From Oceanobacillus massiliensis str. N'diop (GTDB lineage Bacteria; Bacillota; Bacilli; Bacillales; Amphibacillaceae): a stretch of DNA of 64,000 nt. Below the pieces are notes generated by a model. It ran no database searches. It was given only the letters and a program-made list of their open reading frames with translations, and had not been told where the DNA came from. Each line of letters begins with the position of its first letter. The stretch's first letter is position 1. The stretch lies in contig NZ_HE610980.1 in NCBI RefSeq assembly GCF_000285495.1, positions 203,719 through 267,718 on the forward strand, written 5' to 3'. Position numbers and translations under genes: made by a program. Positions 46,289 through 54,108 of this stretch are shown here, piece after piece.

Positions 46289-46334
46289 AACTTCCCGACT
46301 ATACAAGGCCGACTATTCGTTTATGTTTATCTAA

Positions 46335-46457
46335 GAGAAGGGCTCATATAGCAGTTGTGTTTGTGACCTACTGCTACAAATTTTTTAGATTACACTTGGG
46401 TTAATTGTGAAGGTAAATATAGAAAGTTACTTATCGTGTTACTAAGAGCCCTTACTC
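46335..46457 (+). repeat. Short element-like unit with inverted ends
   Basis: GAGAAGGGCTC (46335-46345) and GAGCCCTTACTC (46446-46457) are inverted ends, with one extra base, around about 100 bp of non-coding sequence. It could be a tiny transposon remnant or a large hairpin. No target duplication is evident. Confidence 0.4.
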
Positions 46458-46527
46458 AAGATGAGTTAAATTATTGGGGGTTATACTTCTGTAACATTTT
46501 CACTCCGCATTTTTTCTGAATAATAAA

Positions 46528-46570
46528 AATAACCTCTTACGGACATCATTTTTGAAGAGGTTATTTTTCT
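46528..46570 (+). terminator. Terminator-like hairpin
   Basis: AATAACCTCTT (46528-46538) pairs perfectly with AAGAGGTTATT (46555-46565) and is followed by TTTCT. Confidence 0.6.
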
Positions 46571-46571
46571 C

Positions 46572-46650
46572 AAACTTTATTACAAATTATCAATCTTTAT
46601 TTTAAATATCGAACTTTGTTTTAAATGATCAATCTTTTTTATAAAACTAC
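46572..46650 (+). repeat. Four 19-20-bp tandem repeats
   Basis: The units AAACTTTATTACAAATTATC, AATCTTTATTTTAAATATCG, AACTTTGTTTTAAATGATC and AATCTTTTTTATAAAACTAC follow each other without gaps. The shared pattern is AAnCTTTnTTnnAAAT. On the minus strand the array starts with TGTAG and reads AATAAAG-containing units. That recalls arrays of TnsB-binding sites at Tn7-type ends, though the family link is only suggestive. Confidence 0.6.
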
Positions 46651-46683
46651 ACTCTGATTGAAATGGTGATTACGATGGGATAT

Positions 46684-46745
46684 TTTCCGATTTCGGAAAT
46701 AAAAAAACCGAAGATTTGCCGGGATAAATACCGGAAAATCTTCGG
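46684..46745 (+). repeat. Hairpin module A
   Basis: A perfect palindrome TTTCCGATTTCGGAAA-like stem (46684-46699) is followed by an A-rich spacer and a large hairpin. Its arms are CCGAAGATTTGCCGG (46708-46722) and CCGGAAAATCTTCGG (46731-46745), with one mismatch. Module B at 47194 has the same layout. Confidence 0.6.
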
Positions 46746-47193
46746 AATTGGAATGTAATTTTTATTTAAGAACCCTTGATTTTATCTAAGGTGGGAACTT
46801 TATTTAAAGAAACAAATTATCTCCCTGTTACTTAGTTGGAATTTTTCCAAATCCCCCTCAATCCCTTATACACCAAGGCTTCCACCCTCTTTTCTCGACT
46901 TTTTCTTCCCTCCATTATGTTATTAAGTTCTTCCCCAAAACCCCCATTTTCGCCCTCTTTTCTCCGCTCTGGCTTGTATCGAATATTCGGACAATGTTAA
47001 AAAGATGGTACCAGAATGGAGGAGAAGAATCGGGAGAAAAGAAAGGAAATATAGCAATTGTAGGACATAATAGACAGAAGAAAATGAGGAGGAAAGATGA
47101 CTAAAATCTTACGGATTTATGTGGTGGGGATAACAACCGAAAAGGGATTTGACACCCAGTGAATATAGTAACGCAAAGGATTATTTGGACTTT

Positions 47194-47243
47194 CTCCCGA
47201 TTTTGGGAAAATAAAAAGGGACGAAATCCTACTGGATCCGTCC
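47194..47243 (+). repeat. Hairpin module B
   Basis: TCCCGATTTTGGGA (47195-47208) is followed by AAATAAAAA and a hairpin GGGACG/CGTCCC (47218-47243). Its layout and its CCGATTT core repeat module A about 510 bp away. Confidence 0.5.
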
Positions 47244-47342
47244 CGATAAAATATTGATTTTTATTGAAAAAACTGATTAAAAAACGATTGAGTACATAAC
47301 GGTCTGCCTGCTCTTTTTCTTCTCTCTTCCTTCCGATCCGGA

Positions 47343-47384
47343 TACCAACTATTTAGCAGTGGGTACCGACTTTTTAGCAGAGGG
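47343..47384 (+). repeat. Two 21-bp direct tandem repeats
   Basis: Two abutting 21-bp units (47343-47363 and 47364-47384) share TACC-ACT-TTTAGCAG-GGG and differ at four positions. Their length fits a TnsB-type binding site. They lie about 255 bp from the stop codon of the helicase gene. Confidence 0.6.
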
Positions 47385-47639
47385 AAATGGAAAGTAACAG
47401 GGAGATATAATAGAAAAAACAGTTAAGGAGATAGGAATGGATATTCAGGCTTCTCCAACAGGCTTTTTACTCTCATTCCCTAAAACCCATCAACATGCCT
47501 AACCTGAATGCTTTTGCTGGATTTTAATCGAGAAGACGAACCAAAGATACGCTCCTATTCTATTATTAGATTATTACATAAAGCTCGATACACACATGTC
47601 TCCACTTTCATTATACTAAGTTATAAATTGATACTAATA

Positions 47640-49406
47640 TTATTTACCTTCTATTAATCTATTTGTTTTTTGTCTTTCTTCATTATCTAAAGGAGGGGTT
47701 ACGATACACAAAAATCTTTTTGCCCTACTACATGCAACATATAATAGTCTTGTTTCATCCTCTTTTTCATTAATATCTGGCTCTAGTAATTTTTCGATAT
47801 CTTCAAGGTAAACTAATACTGACTCAAATTCTGCCCCTTTTGATTTATGGATCGTCCTAATTTCACTATCCTTTTCTTCAGGTAATTTAAGGTCATCTAT
47901 GAGTTCCTTCACTAAAGTGCCTTCACTAAATGTCTTAAAACCTCCTGCACTTACACCTTGCAAATCCAAATTTTGGTTTTTGAAGAATGTTTTAAGATCC
48001 TTATAGAATTCCAAAACACTCTTTTTCAAGGCCTCACCTCGATTAGTAATCAGAAACTCCAATAGGGAAACTGAAATACTTCTTTTTTGTAGTGACGTTA
48101 GATTACCGTTATTAAAAGGTTTTTTTAATTTATCATTTGCATCAGTTTGAAATGCTTTAACACACTCTTTAATCGCAAAGTCAATCATCCCTTTCTGTCC
48201 ATATTCCTGGCACTGCATTAGAGACAGCAGAAAACGATACCTGTTTGCTGAATCCTTCTGTTCTAAGTCCTCCCAAGGGGTTATCAATTGCCCATTTTTC
48301 AGTTTTGATACGGTTGGGTTATTCCTCGCTAAAATGCAGTAGTCACCATTCATATTTAATTCTTTCCTTTTAGAATTGAATGATTCAATCGTTTGCTTTA
48401 AATCACTTCCGTCACACTCAATTAAGGAAACATGGTCAGCTATATTTGTCCATAGACACGTCTGATTTATTTCATCACCTCTCAATTTATTTAATAGACT
48501 TACAATATTCTCACCGCTCCGTCTATTCTGATTCATAATATAATTTTTTTGGTTAGGAAGCTGAAAGTTTACAAAGGCTTCTCTTGAAGCTCCTTGAAAC
48601 CCAAAGATCGATTGAGCAGGATCACCAATTACCCCAATAACAGCCCCGCTTTCAGATAACCATTTAATTATCTTTGTTTGTATCGGACTGGTATCCTGAA
48701 ATTCATCAAGTACGATGTATGGATATTTAGCGACTAATATCTCCCTTAGCACCGGGTATGATTCTAGTAAGCAATAAGAGAAATAAAGTACGTCTTGATG
48801 ATGTATTATGCCTTTTGACCAACAATATTTCTTATAATTCAACAAATCTTCTCGCCTAACAGAATACCTCCCAATTCGAGATGAAAACGGCTTTCTGGTC
48901 ATTAATGTTAATTCCTCATTCTCATCAAAGAACCAATCTAAATCTTCCAAGCAACTTTTAATTTTCTTTGCCGTCTTTTTGCTTTTGTCAAAATATCTGA
49001 TATTATATTTCGTTTTCCATTGATAGATTAGTCCTGAAGAAGCTATATTTTCATCATGAGTCTTCATCTTAGTAATATCCACCAATGGTTCAGAGTCATC
49101 ATCTGTTAGTAAATAAACATAGGGACTTACAAGATTCTTATATAAAAAGCTGTGAATGGTTGAGGACTCTATTACCTTTTCTTTTATCTCAAGCCGTTTT
49201 AGTATCTCATTTGCCCCTACGTTAGTATAGGTGATGCAAGCAATTTTTGATGTTGGAAGTATTCGATTTGATTTCCTTAAAATATGTTTTATATTTTGAA
49301 TTAGCCAATACGTTTTTCCTGCACCAGGACCTGCTATCACTTTAAAAGATTTATCTACATCCTCTAATAAGTGTTCAGACGAAATCTTACGGTAAGACAC
49401 ACTCAT
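47640..49406 (-). CDS. gajB: UvrD-like helicase, GajB-type partner of a Gabija-like system
   Basis: A 588-residue superfamily 1 helicase. Motif I AGPGAGKT is at 25-32, motif Ia ITYTNVGANEI follows, motif II is VLDEFQDTSP and motif III is GVIGDPAQSIFGFQGA. The C-terminal motifs RTIHKSKGAEFESVLV and LLYVACSRAKRFL are also present. It follows the OLD-type nuclease gene with a 4-bp ATGA overlap. That gene pair, OLD nuclease then UvrD-like helicase, defines the Gabija phage-defence system; known GajB proteins are somewhat shorter, about 500 residues. GajB is thought to be activated by DNA ends and to help trigger GajA. I expect the same here by family knowledge. Confidence 0.85.
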   Translation of the reverse strand: MSVSYRKISSEHLLEDVDKSFKVIAGPGAGKTYWLIQNIKHILRKSNRILPTSKIACITYTNVGANEILKRLEIKEKVIESSTIHSFLYKNLVSPYVYLLTDDDSEPLVDITKMKTHDENIASSGLIYQWKTKYNIRYFDKSKKTAKKIKSCLEDLDWFFDENEELTLMTRKPFSSRIGRYSVRREDLLNYKKYCWSKGIIHHQDVLYFSYCLLESYPVLREILVAKYPYIVLDEFQDTSPIQTKIIKWLSESGAVIGVIGDPAQSIFGFQGASREAFVNFQLPNQKNYIMNQNRRSGENIVSLLNKLRGDEINQTCLWTNIADHVSLIECDGSDLKQTIESFNSKRKELNMNGDYCILARNNPTVSKLKNGQLITPWEDLEQKDSANRYRFLLSLMQCQEYGQKGMIDFAIKECVKAFQTDANDKLKKPFNNGNLTSLQKRSISVSLLEFLITNRGEALKKSVLEFYKDLKTFFKNQNLDLQGVSAGGFKTFSEGTLVKELIDDLKLPEEKDSEIRTIHKSKGAEFESVLVYLEDIEKLLEPDINEKEDETRLLYVACSRAKRFLCIVTPPLDNEERQKTNRLIEGK

Positions 49407-51373
49407 TGAACTTCATCTTCTCTCTTAAAGCAAACCCATTTGAAAGCATCCACAATATACTGAGGTACACATATTATTGGACTACCAATTGGTTTTAATA
49501 TATCAGCCAACTCAAAGGCTAATTCACCTTTCTTTCCTTCAGCATATTGCAAAAAACCTGAAGCTACTTTCGCTTTTTCTTGCTCCTCAGCTGTCCAATT
49601 ACTATTTATCAACTCATCAAACTCTTCAAGCTCTTTAACGTTTTCTTTAAAAAAATCGGTTTCTGAATTTTCCCATGCTAAATCATATTCCAAAGTTTTT
49701 CCGTAACCCGAATCATTATAGAATACTTTTACTCTCTCATAATCTCCTATTAAACCTATCAAACTCTTCAGATTATTGGAGATGTTATTATATTTAAAAG
49801 TTTCTTGTGATCCTATTTCAAATGGCCAACAAGCATTCCATCCGCTACCTTTTCCTTTTGTTATTAATTCATTTTTCTTTATTGGGTCTGCATCAGTTAC
49901 ACAAGCCACATTCTTATTCAGAGCATAAATTATACATTCTTCTTCTACGTTTGCACCAAATAATTTTATAAAATGTTTAAACGTAGAGGAGTCAACCTTT
50001 ATTAGTGAGACATGTGAGCGGTCAAGATCAAATCGACATTTCTCCGCTAATACTGGATATAGCATAAGTTCAGCCATTCCTTCTACAAATAATACAGATT
50101 GCGAAAATAACATGGCTGATTTAGTTGCGTCTAAGAATCTTTCCACATACCTTTTTGATTTTTGATCATCTTTTGAGTTTGAGAATACTCTGGCAGGGTA
50201 CTTAGCTTGAACCTTTGCATCATTGTCAGCCTCTAAACATATAATTGGATCTAAACCGACCGCAGAAGTTATCTGCGTAGAATGTGTGGTAATAAAAATT
50301 TGTCTACTATGTTCCTGTTTATCAACTTCCTCCTTTAAAAATTTAAGGAAGTTATATTGAAGAGATGGATGTAAATGAGCTTCTGGTTCTTCTATGAGTA
50401 GGACAGGGAAGACCTTCGCATTCTCTCCTTGATTTTTAGAGGTAATCATTTTAAATTTAGCTAAAATTAAAGATATATAAATTAGGTTATTGTATCCCAT
50501 TCCATTATTTGATATAGGCACTTCTATATTGGTATGAGTCCTTATTATCAAATTAAGTATAGATAATACATCTGCCTCTTCCAACCTACCTTTTAAACCT
50601 GGTGATCCTCCAATAATTGCTCCCGTCTCTTTTGCTAATTTAAGAATTTCTTCAGTCTGTATTCTATCAACTATATTACTTACTACTTTTTTTGTAGATG
50701 AATGAAACTCTTCTTTCGCTTTTTGGTTTTTTTCAAATCTTATCTCATCTGAGTCTTTTTCAATACCATAATCTTTAAAGTGTAATAGGATTTGTTTTAA
50801 TAATGAATTCCGCCCCGATGCCATGTGGCTATCAACATCTCTAAGTGCATTTAAAGTTTCACAATGTATTTTATCCAGATATTCCACATCTGCTCTTAGA
50901 TTATTATCAGGATTGCCACCCAGTATCCTCGAGACATACATTGGAAAATATTTTTCGAGAATCTCCCATCTATTTTCTTCATATACTTGTGAGATTTCCT
51001 CCCTATATCTTTCGGCGTTTTTTTCAGGCAAGAAAAATTTATAGGTGAGTTTTGCTTCCCAAGGGCTATCTAATTTTGTTAGCCAGCTTGCTACAACCGC
51101 CTTGTCATCTTCAGTATTGTTTTCTGATGAACAAAGCGTTGCTGTAATTGTTATCTCTGGAGGTTCACTGAGGTCTGAAATTGATTTGTTAAAATCATCT
51201 AATGATAGAGTTGACCTTGTATTATTTCTATTAAATATCAACTCTAATGCCTTAATTACAGTCGTTTTACCAGCATTATTAGAACCTATAATTACATTCA
51301 TACCTGGATTAAATTCTATTTCTGCAGTTCTAAAACATCTAAAATTCTCAATTTCTATTTTAGAGATATACAT
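49403..51373 (-). CDS. gajA: OLD family ATPase-TOPRIM nuclease, GajA-type
   Basis: A 656-residue protein. The N-terminal ABC-type ATPase opens MYISKIEIENFRCFRTAEIEF with Walker A GSNNAGKTT at 30-38. The signature and Walker B region reads VLLIEEPEAHLHPSLQ, followed by the H-loop IFITTHSTQI. The C-terminal TOPRIM nuclease domain begins at VLFVEGMAELMLYPVLA with its catalytic glutamate, and ACVTDADP supplies the DxD. ATG 51373 is chosen because TTTAGGAGG precedes it. Gabija GajA is a sequence-specific nickase held inactive by nucleotides until phage depletes them. Its place beside a Tn7-like operon suggests transposon cargo. Confidence 0.87.
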   Translation of the reverse strand: MYISKIEIENFRCFRTAEIEFNPGMNVIIGSNNAGKTTVIKALELIFNRNNTRSTLSLDDFNKSISDLSEPPEITITATLCSSENNTEDDKAVVASWLTKLDSPWEAKLTYKFFLPEKNAERYREEISQVYEENRWEILEKYFPMYVSRILGGNPDNNLRADVEYLDKIHCETLNALRDVDSHMASGRNSLLKQILLHFKDYGIEKDSDEIRFEKNQKAKEEFHSSTKKVVSNIVDRIQTEEILKLAKETGAIIGGSPGLKGRLEEADVLSILNLIIRTHTNIEVPISNNGMGYNNLIYISLILAKFKMITSKNQGENAKVFPVLLIEEPEAHLHPSLQYNFLKFLKEEVDKQEHSRQIFITTHSTQITSAVGLDPIICLEADNDAKVQAKYPARVFSNSKDDQKSKRYVERFLDATKSAMLFSQSVLFVEGMAELMLYPVLAEKCRFDLDRSHVSLIKVDSSTFKHFIKLFGANVEEECIIYALNKNVACVTDADPIKKNELITKGKGSGWNACWPFEIGSQETFKYNNISNNLKSLIGLIGDYERVKVFYNDSGYGKTLEYDLAWENSETDFFKENVKELEEFDELINSNWTAEEQEKAKVASGFLQYAEGKKGELAFELADILKPIGSPIICVPQYIVDAFKWVCFKREDEVQ

Positions 51374-51489
51374 ACGAATCCTCCTAAACATTATAACTCC
51401 AGAAAATATATACCTTACACAATTATAATGTTATCATATAAATGGGAAAATATGGACGATGTGATTTTAATAATGGGGGGGGAATTTAT

Positions 51490-52212
51490 ATGAAATATAT
51501 GATGACTGACATTTCAACACACATTGACTTAGGTTTTGGCATCACAGCATCAAATTTCAGACAAACGGCTTTGTTTCTCGATGAAAGTTATGATGATAGC
51601 GTATATACGGGAGAGATGCCGATTTTATATCTATACAGGCATTCAGTTGAACTTTTTCTAAAATCACTAATCACTATATTCCATAGAAAATTGGAATTGC
51701 CGTATAAAGAAGGCAAAGTAGCCTTCGATAACAATATACCATTTATTAAATCAGAGAAGAATCAATGGAGAGAAATTACAAAATGTCACGACATATCAAC
51801 ACTTTACCGTTATTACTTGGAACTAATTGAAGATAATAAAGATTTGTTAGTTGATAAAGCACCGAATGGAGATTGGAACATCATTAATCCTGACAACCAA
51901 AAATACGTTGATTTAATTAAAGGTTATGATTTTGACAGCACTTATTTTCGATATCCATTTACTAAAAACAAAAATGTTGATAACAAAAAATTTAGTGTTA
52001 AAAAGGTTGATCCAGAGGATGTCCTTACTCAATTTAAACCCAATAGAGCACAAAGTACATTACTAATTTTTAATGATAACGAGGAAGTTGTACAGGCACA
52101 TGTTAATACAAAAGTAGATTTGAAGGATTTAACAAATGCTATAAAAGAATTATCCTATTACTTCGATTGTATTCATGCTATGTCAAGAGCTACCCTTTGC
52201 AACTATTGGTAA
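51490..52212 (+). CDS. HEPN-like protein of unknown function, divergent from gajA
   Basis: A 240-residue soluble protein. The segment LYLYRHSVELFLKSLI near 47-61 has the R50-H51 and amphipathic-helix pattern of HEPN-type proteins. A second helix with ELSYYFDCIHAMSRATL lies at the C-terminus. The middle is poorly conserved-looking and charged. ATG 51490 follows GGGGGGG. It diverges from gajA with about 115 bp between and shares a bidirectional terminator with tniQ. It may be a third defence component or its regulator; the HEPN call is by pattern only. Confidence 0.6.
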   Translation: MKYMMTDISTHIDLGFGITASNFRQTALFLDESYDDSVYTGEMPILYLYRHSVELFLKSLITIFHRKLELPYKEGKVAFDNNIPFIKSEKNQWREITKCHDISTLYRYYLELIEDNKDLLVDKAPNGDWNIINPDNQKYVDLIKGYDFDSTYFRYPFTKNKNVDNKKFSVKKVDPEDVLTQFKPNRAQSTLLIFNDNEEVVQAHVNTKVDLKDLTNAIKELSYYFDCIHAMSRATLCNYW

Positions 52213-52225
52213 TGTGCTTTAAAGT

Positions 52226-52257
52226 AAAGTGAGATTGGAAATATCCAATCTCACTTT
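52226..52257 (+). terminator. Bidirectional terminator between the HEPN-like gene and tniQ
   Basis: AAAGTGAGATTGGA (52226-52239) pairs perfectly with TCCAATCTCACTTT (52244-52257) around AATA, just after the stop codons of two convergent genes. Confidence 0.85.
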
Positions 52258-52260
52258 TGA

Positions 52261-54108
52261 TTACATTCTATCTTCAAATTGACCAATATAACTTGACACT
52301 TCGGTGTTATATTCCGCTTTAATATTAGCCTTTCTCAATACTTTCCATGACTTTACTCCTTCATCCGTTTTACGCATGTCTTGGATAACACCTTCTACCC
52401 TACGCAGACGAAATTCTTGTTCAGACTCCCATACCTGGTTAATAAATGCTTTGGTTTTCGACATCTTGTCTAAATGTTGCTCTAATAAGGCTCTTTCACC
52501 TATCGCATCACCAATGCCCTTAACGGTTATCCTCTTTGGTTTTTCATTCCAATTTTTAAGTTCCCATGTTGCCATCTTAACCCTATCTAATATTTCCTGA
52601 TCTCTTTTATCCCAATCTACCCGATCATTTTCGCTATTTCCTTTTCGTAATTTAGGTGAATTATTCCCCAACCATTCTTTATCATTTCTATATAAATAGG
52701 CATACGTTGATGGTTTTTTGTTTCTCAATTCTGTTTTTGATAAGTTGGGATTATCTTGTTGCAATTGCAACCATATTTTGCGGTGATGTACCGTTGAATC
52801 AGCATTCTTTACACTCAAAATTTCCGTAGACTTAGATTCATTTACGTCAGCATTTGTATATTTAATTACCGTATTAGGATCAACATATAACCTACGAGCA
52901 ATTTCCCGATAACTTAGTTTTTCTTCAAGCAATACACGAAGCTCTTTTTTCCAAATAAATCCAAAGTTCATTATCCTTGTATATCTAAAACGATCTTCTT
53001 CATTCTGATCCCGACCTTTTCTCGTATAAGTAAAGCCGCAGTGCTTACAGGAAAATCTACCAATGGGCAATTTAGTTTTCTCACAGCTCCTTATAGAGAC
53101 TGCTTGAATAACAGCTTTTTTGTAATTTGGACAAACTACATTTAAACAAGGCCAATTAGGAAGACCAAATGGGGTATTTTTAAAAGAAGTTGCCTCGAAT
53201 GCTACATTTACGTTTAAATCAAGAAAGTTGAGCATCAACAAATGATAGTATGGATGGAACGATTTTCGATGTTTCCTTGAAAAATTGGCTATCCATTGTG
53301 TGGCCCTAGGCTCTATGCAAAGAGTATTCAATAACTCTTCAGAATAAAGATTATAAAAGGCGTCATATACCGCTTTTTGCTTTACCCGTCCTTTAAAACT
53401 AGCATAACCTTTTTCAATTAAATGATAGCGATAAAACTGTGTAAAATGAGAAAATGATTGGTTTTGATACTTCCTACTCAGCAAATGCTCTGCTTGTAAA
53501 ACAATATTTTTCAGTTGTATTAGGCTATTCTCAGCAATCTTTCTCTCTCTGTTCAAATCACAGTTGCTAGTGGCTGGTAAGATAAAAGCATGTTTATTAG
53601 AATGAGTTATCAATACATCGCTATCCTCTAACCACAACTCATGCTTAGTACAAATGAGATTACCAGGTAGCTGATGAATTCGGTGCCAATACATTTCTCC
53701 ATACATTTCTATATCTTCTTCCGAACAAGCTGAACAATACTTTAAATACTTGTTTTGAGGAATAGAACTGGCCATAATTCCCGATTGCACATAAATCTTT
53801 TTTCCGTCATCACTTACCATAGAATCGTAAATAGATTGTGCCTTTTCTGATGGTAAGAACGCAGTATAGAAAGGATACATTGTATGTTTCTCTATAAGCA
53901 TCTGCTCATTCAATGTCGTGTTATTAGGTAAATGCTGAATAAGAGAACCAATTCCCGCTGGCAACGATACCGAAGCACTTATGGTCCTCCTTCCAAATAA
54001 ATCTTCCAATGTATGTTTCCAAAAGATATTTCCAGATCTGATGTGATACCGAGCAACAATACTATATAAAAGTTCATCAGGATACGGGGTTGGGAATTGT
54101 ATAATCAT
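52261..54108 (-). CDS. tnsD: TniQ/TnsD family target-selection protein
   Basis: A 615-residue protein. The TniQ domain occupies about 1-160: FPTPYPDELLYSIVARYHIRSG, then the zinc-binding cluster C125-x2-C128, H145, C153, H156. A second zinc cluster C321/C326-C354/C357 lies in the middle, and REIARRLYVDPNTVIKYTN near 400 is a helix-turn-helix. This is the full TnsD layout and not a short TniQ, so the element should select a specific chromosomal site by DNA sequence. It overlaps tnsC by 4 bp (ATGA). The attachment gene is not identifiable here. Confidence 0.9.
   Translation of the reverse strand: MIIQFPTPYPDELLYSIVARYHIRSGNIFWKHTLEDLFGRRTISASVSLPAGIGSLIQHLPNNTTLNEQMLIEKHTMYPFYTAFLPSEKAQSIYDSMVSDDGKKIYVQSGIMASSIPQNKYLKYCSACSEEDIEMYGEMYWHRIHQLPGNLICTKHELWLEDSDVLITHSNKHAFILPATSNCDLNRERKIAENSLIQLKNIVLQAEHLLSRKYQNQSFSHFTQFYRYHLIEKGYASFKGRVKQKAVYDAFYNLYSEELLNTLCIEPRATQWIANFSRKHRKSFHPYYHLLMLNFLDLNVNVAFEATSFKNTPFGLPNWPCLNVVCPNYKKAVIQAVSIRSCEKTKLPIGRFSCKHCGFTYTRKGRDQNEEDRFRYTRIMNFGFIWKKELRVLLEEKLSYREIARRLYVDPNTVIKYTNADVNESKSTEILSVKNADSTVHHRKIWLQLQQDNPNLSKTELRNKKPSTYAYLYRNDKEWLGNNSPKLRKGNSENDRVDWDKRDQEILDRVKMATWELKNWNEKPKRITVKGIGDAIGERALLEQHLDKMSKTKAFINQVWESEQEFRLRRVEGVIQDMRKTDEGVKSWKVLRKANIKAEYNTEVSSYIGQFEDRM

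Larger units (their letters stand above)
46289..47639 (+). other. 1.35-kb repeat-rich non-coding zone left of the Gabija-like genes
   Basis: No protein gene is convincing here. The zone contains a 120-bp inverted-repeat unit (46335-46457), a terminator-like hairpin (46528-46565), four 19-20-bp tandem repeats (46572-46650), two modules built alike (46684-46745 and 47194-47243) and two 21-bp tandem repeats (47343-47384). A 21-codon frame behind AGGAGG at 47097-47162 (MTKILRIYVVGITTEKGFDTQ) is the only possible peptide. This density of repeats is what one expects at the end of a transposon. Confidence 0.6.

Noticed and set aside
47097..47162. 21-codon reading frame behind a perfect AGGAGG in the repeat-rich zone
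   Set aside because: The peptide MTKILRIYVVGITTEKGFDTQ has no recognisable pattern, and the ribosome-site match may be chance; mentioned only in the zone description.
46289..47639. CRISPR array or guide RNA beside the transposon
   Set aside because: The tandem repeats have no spacers between them, and there are no cas genes in the window.
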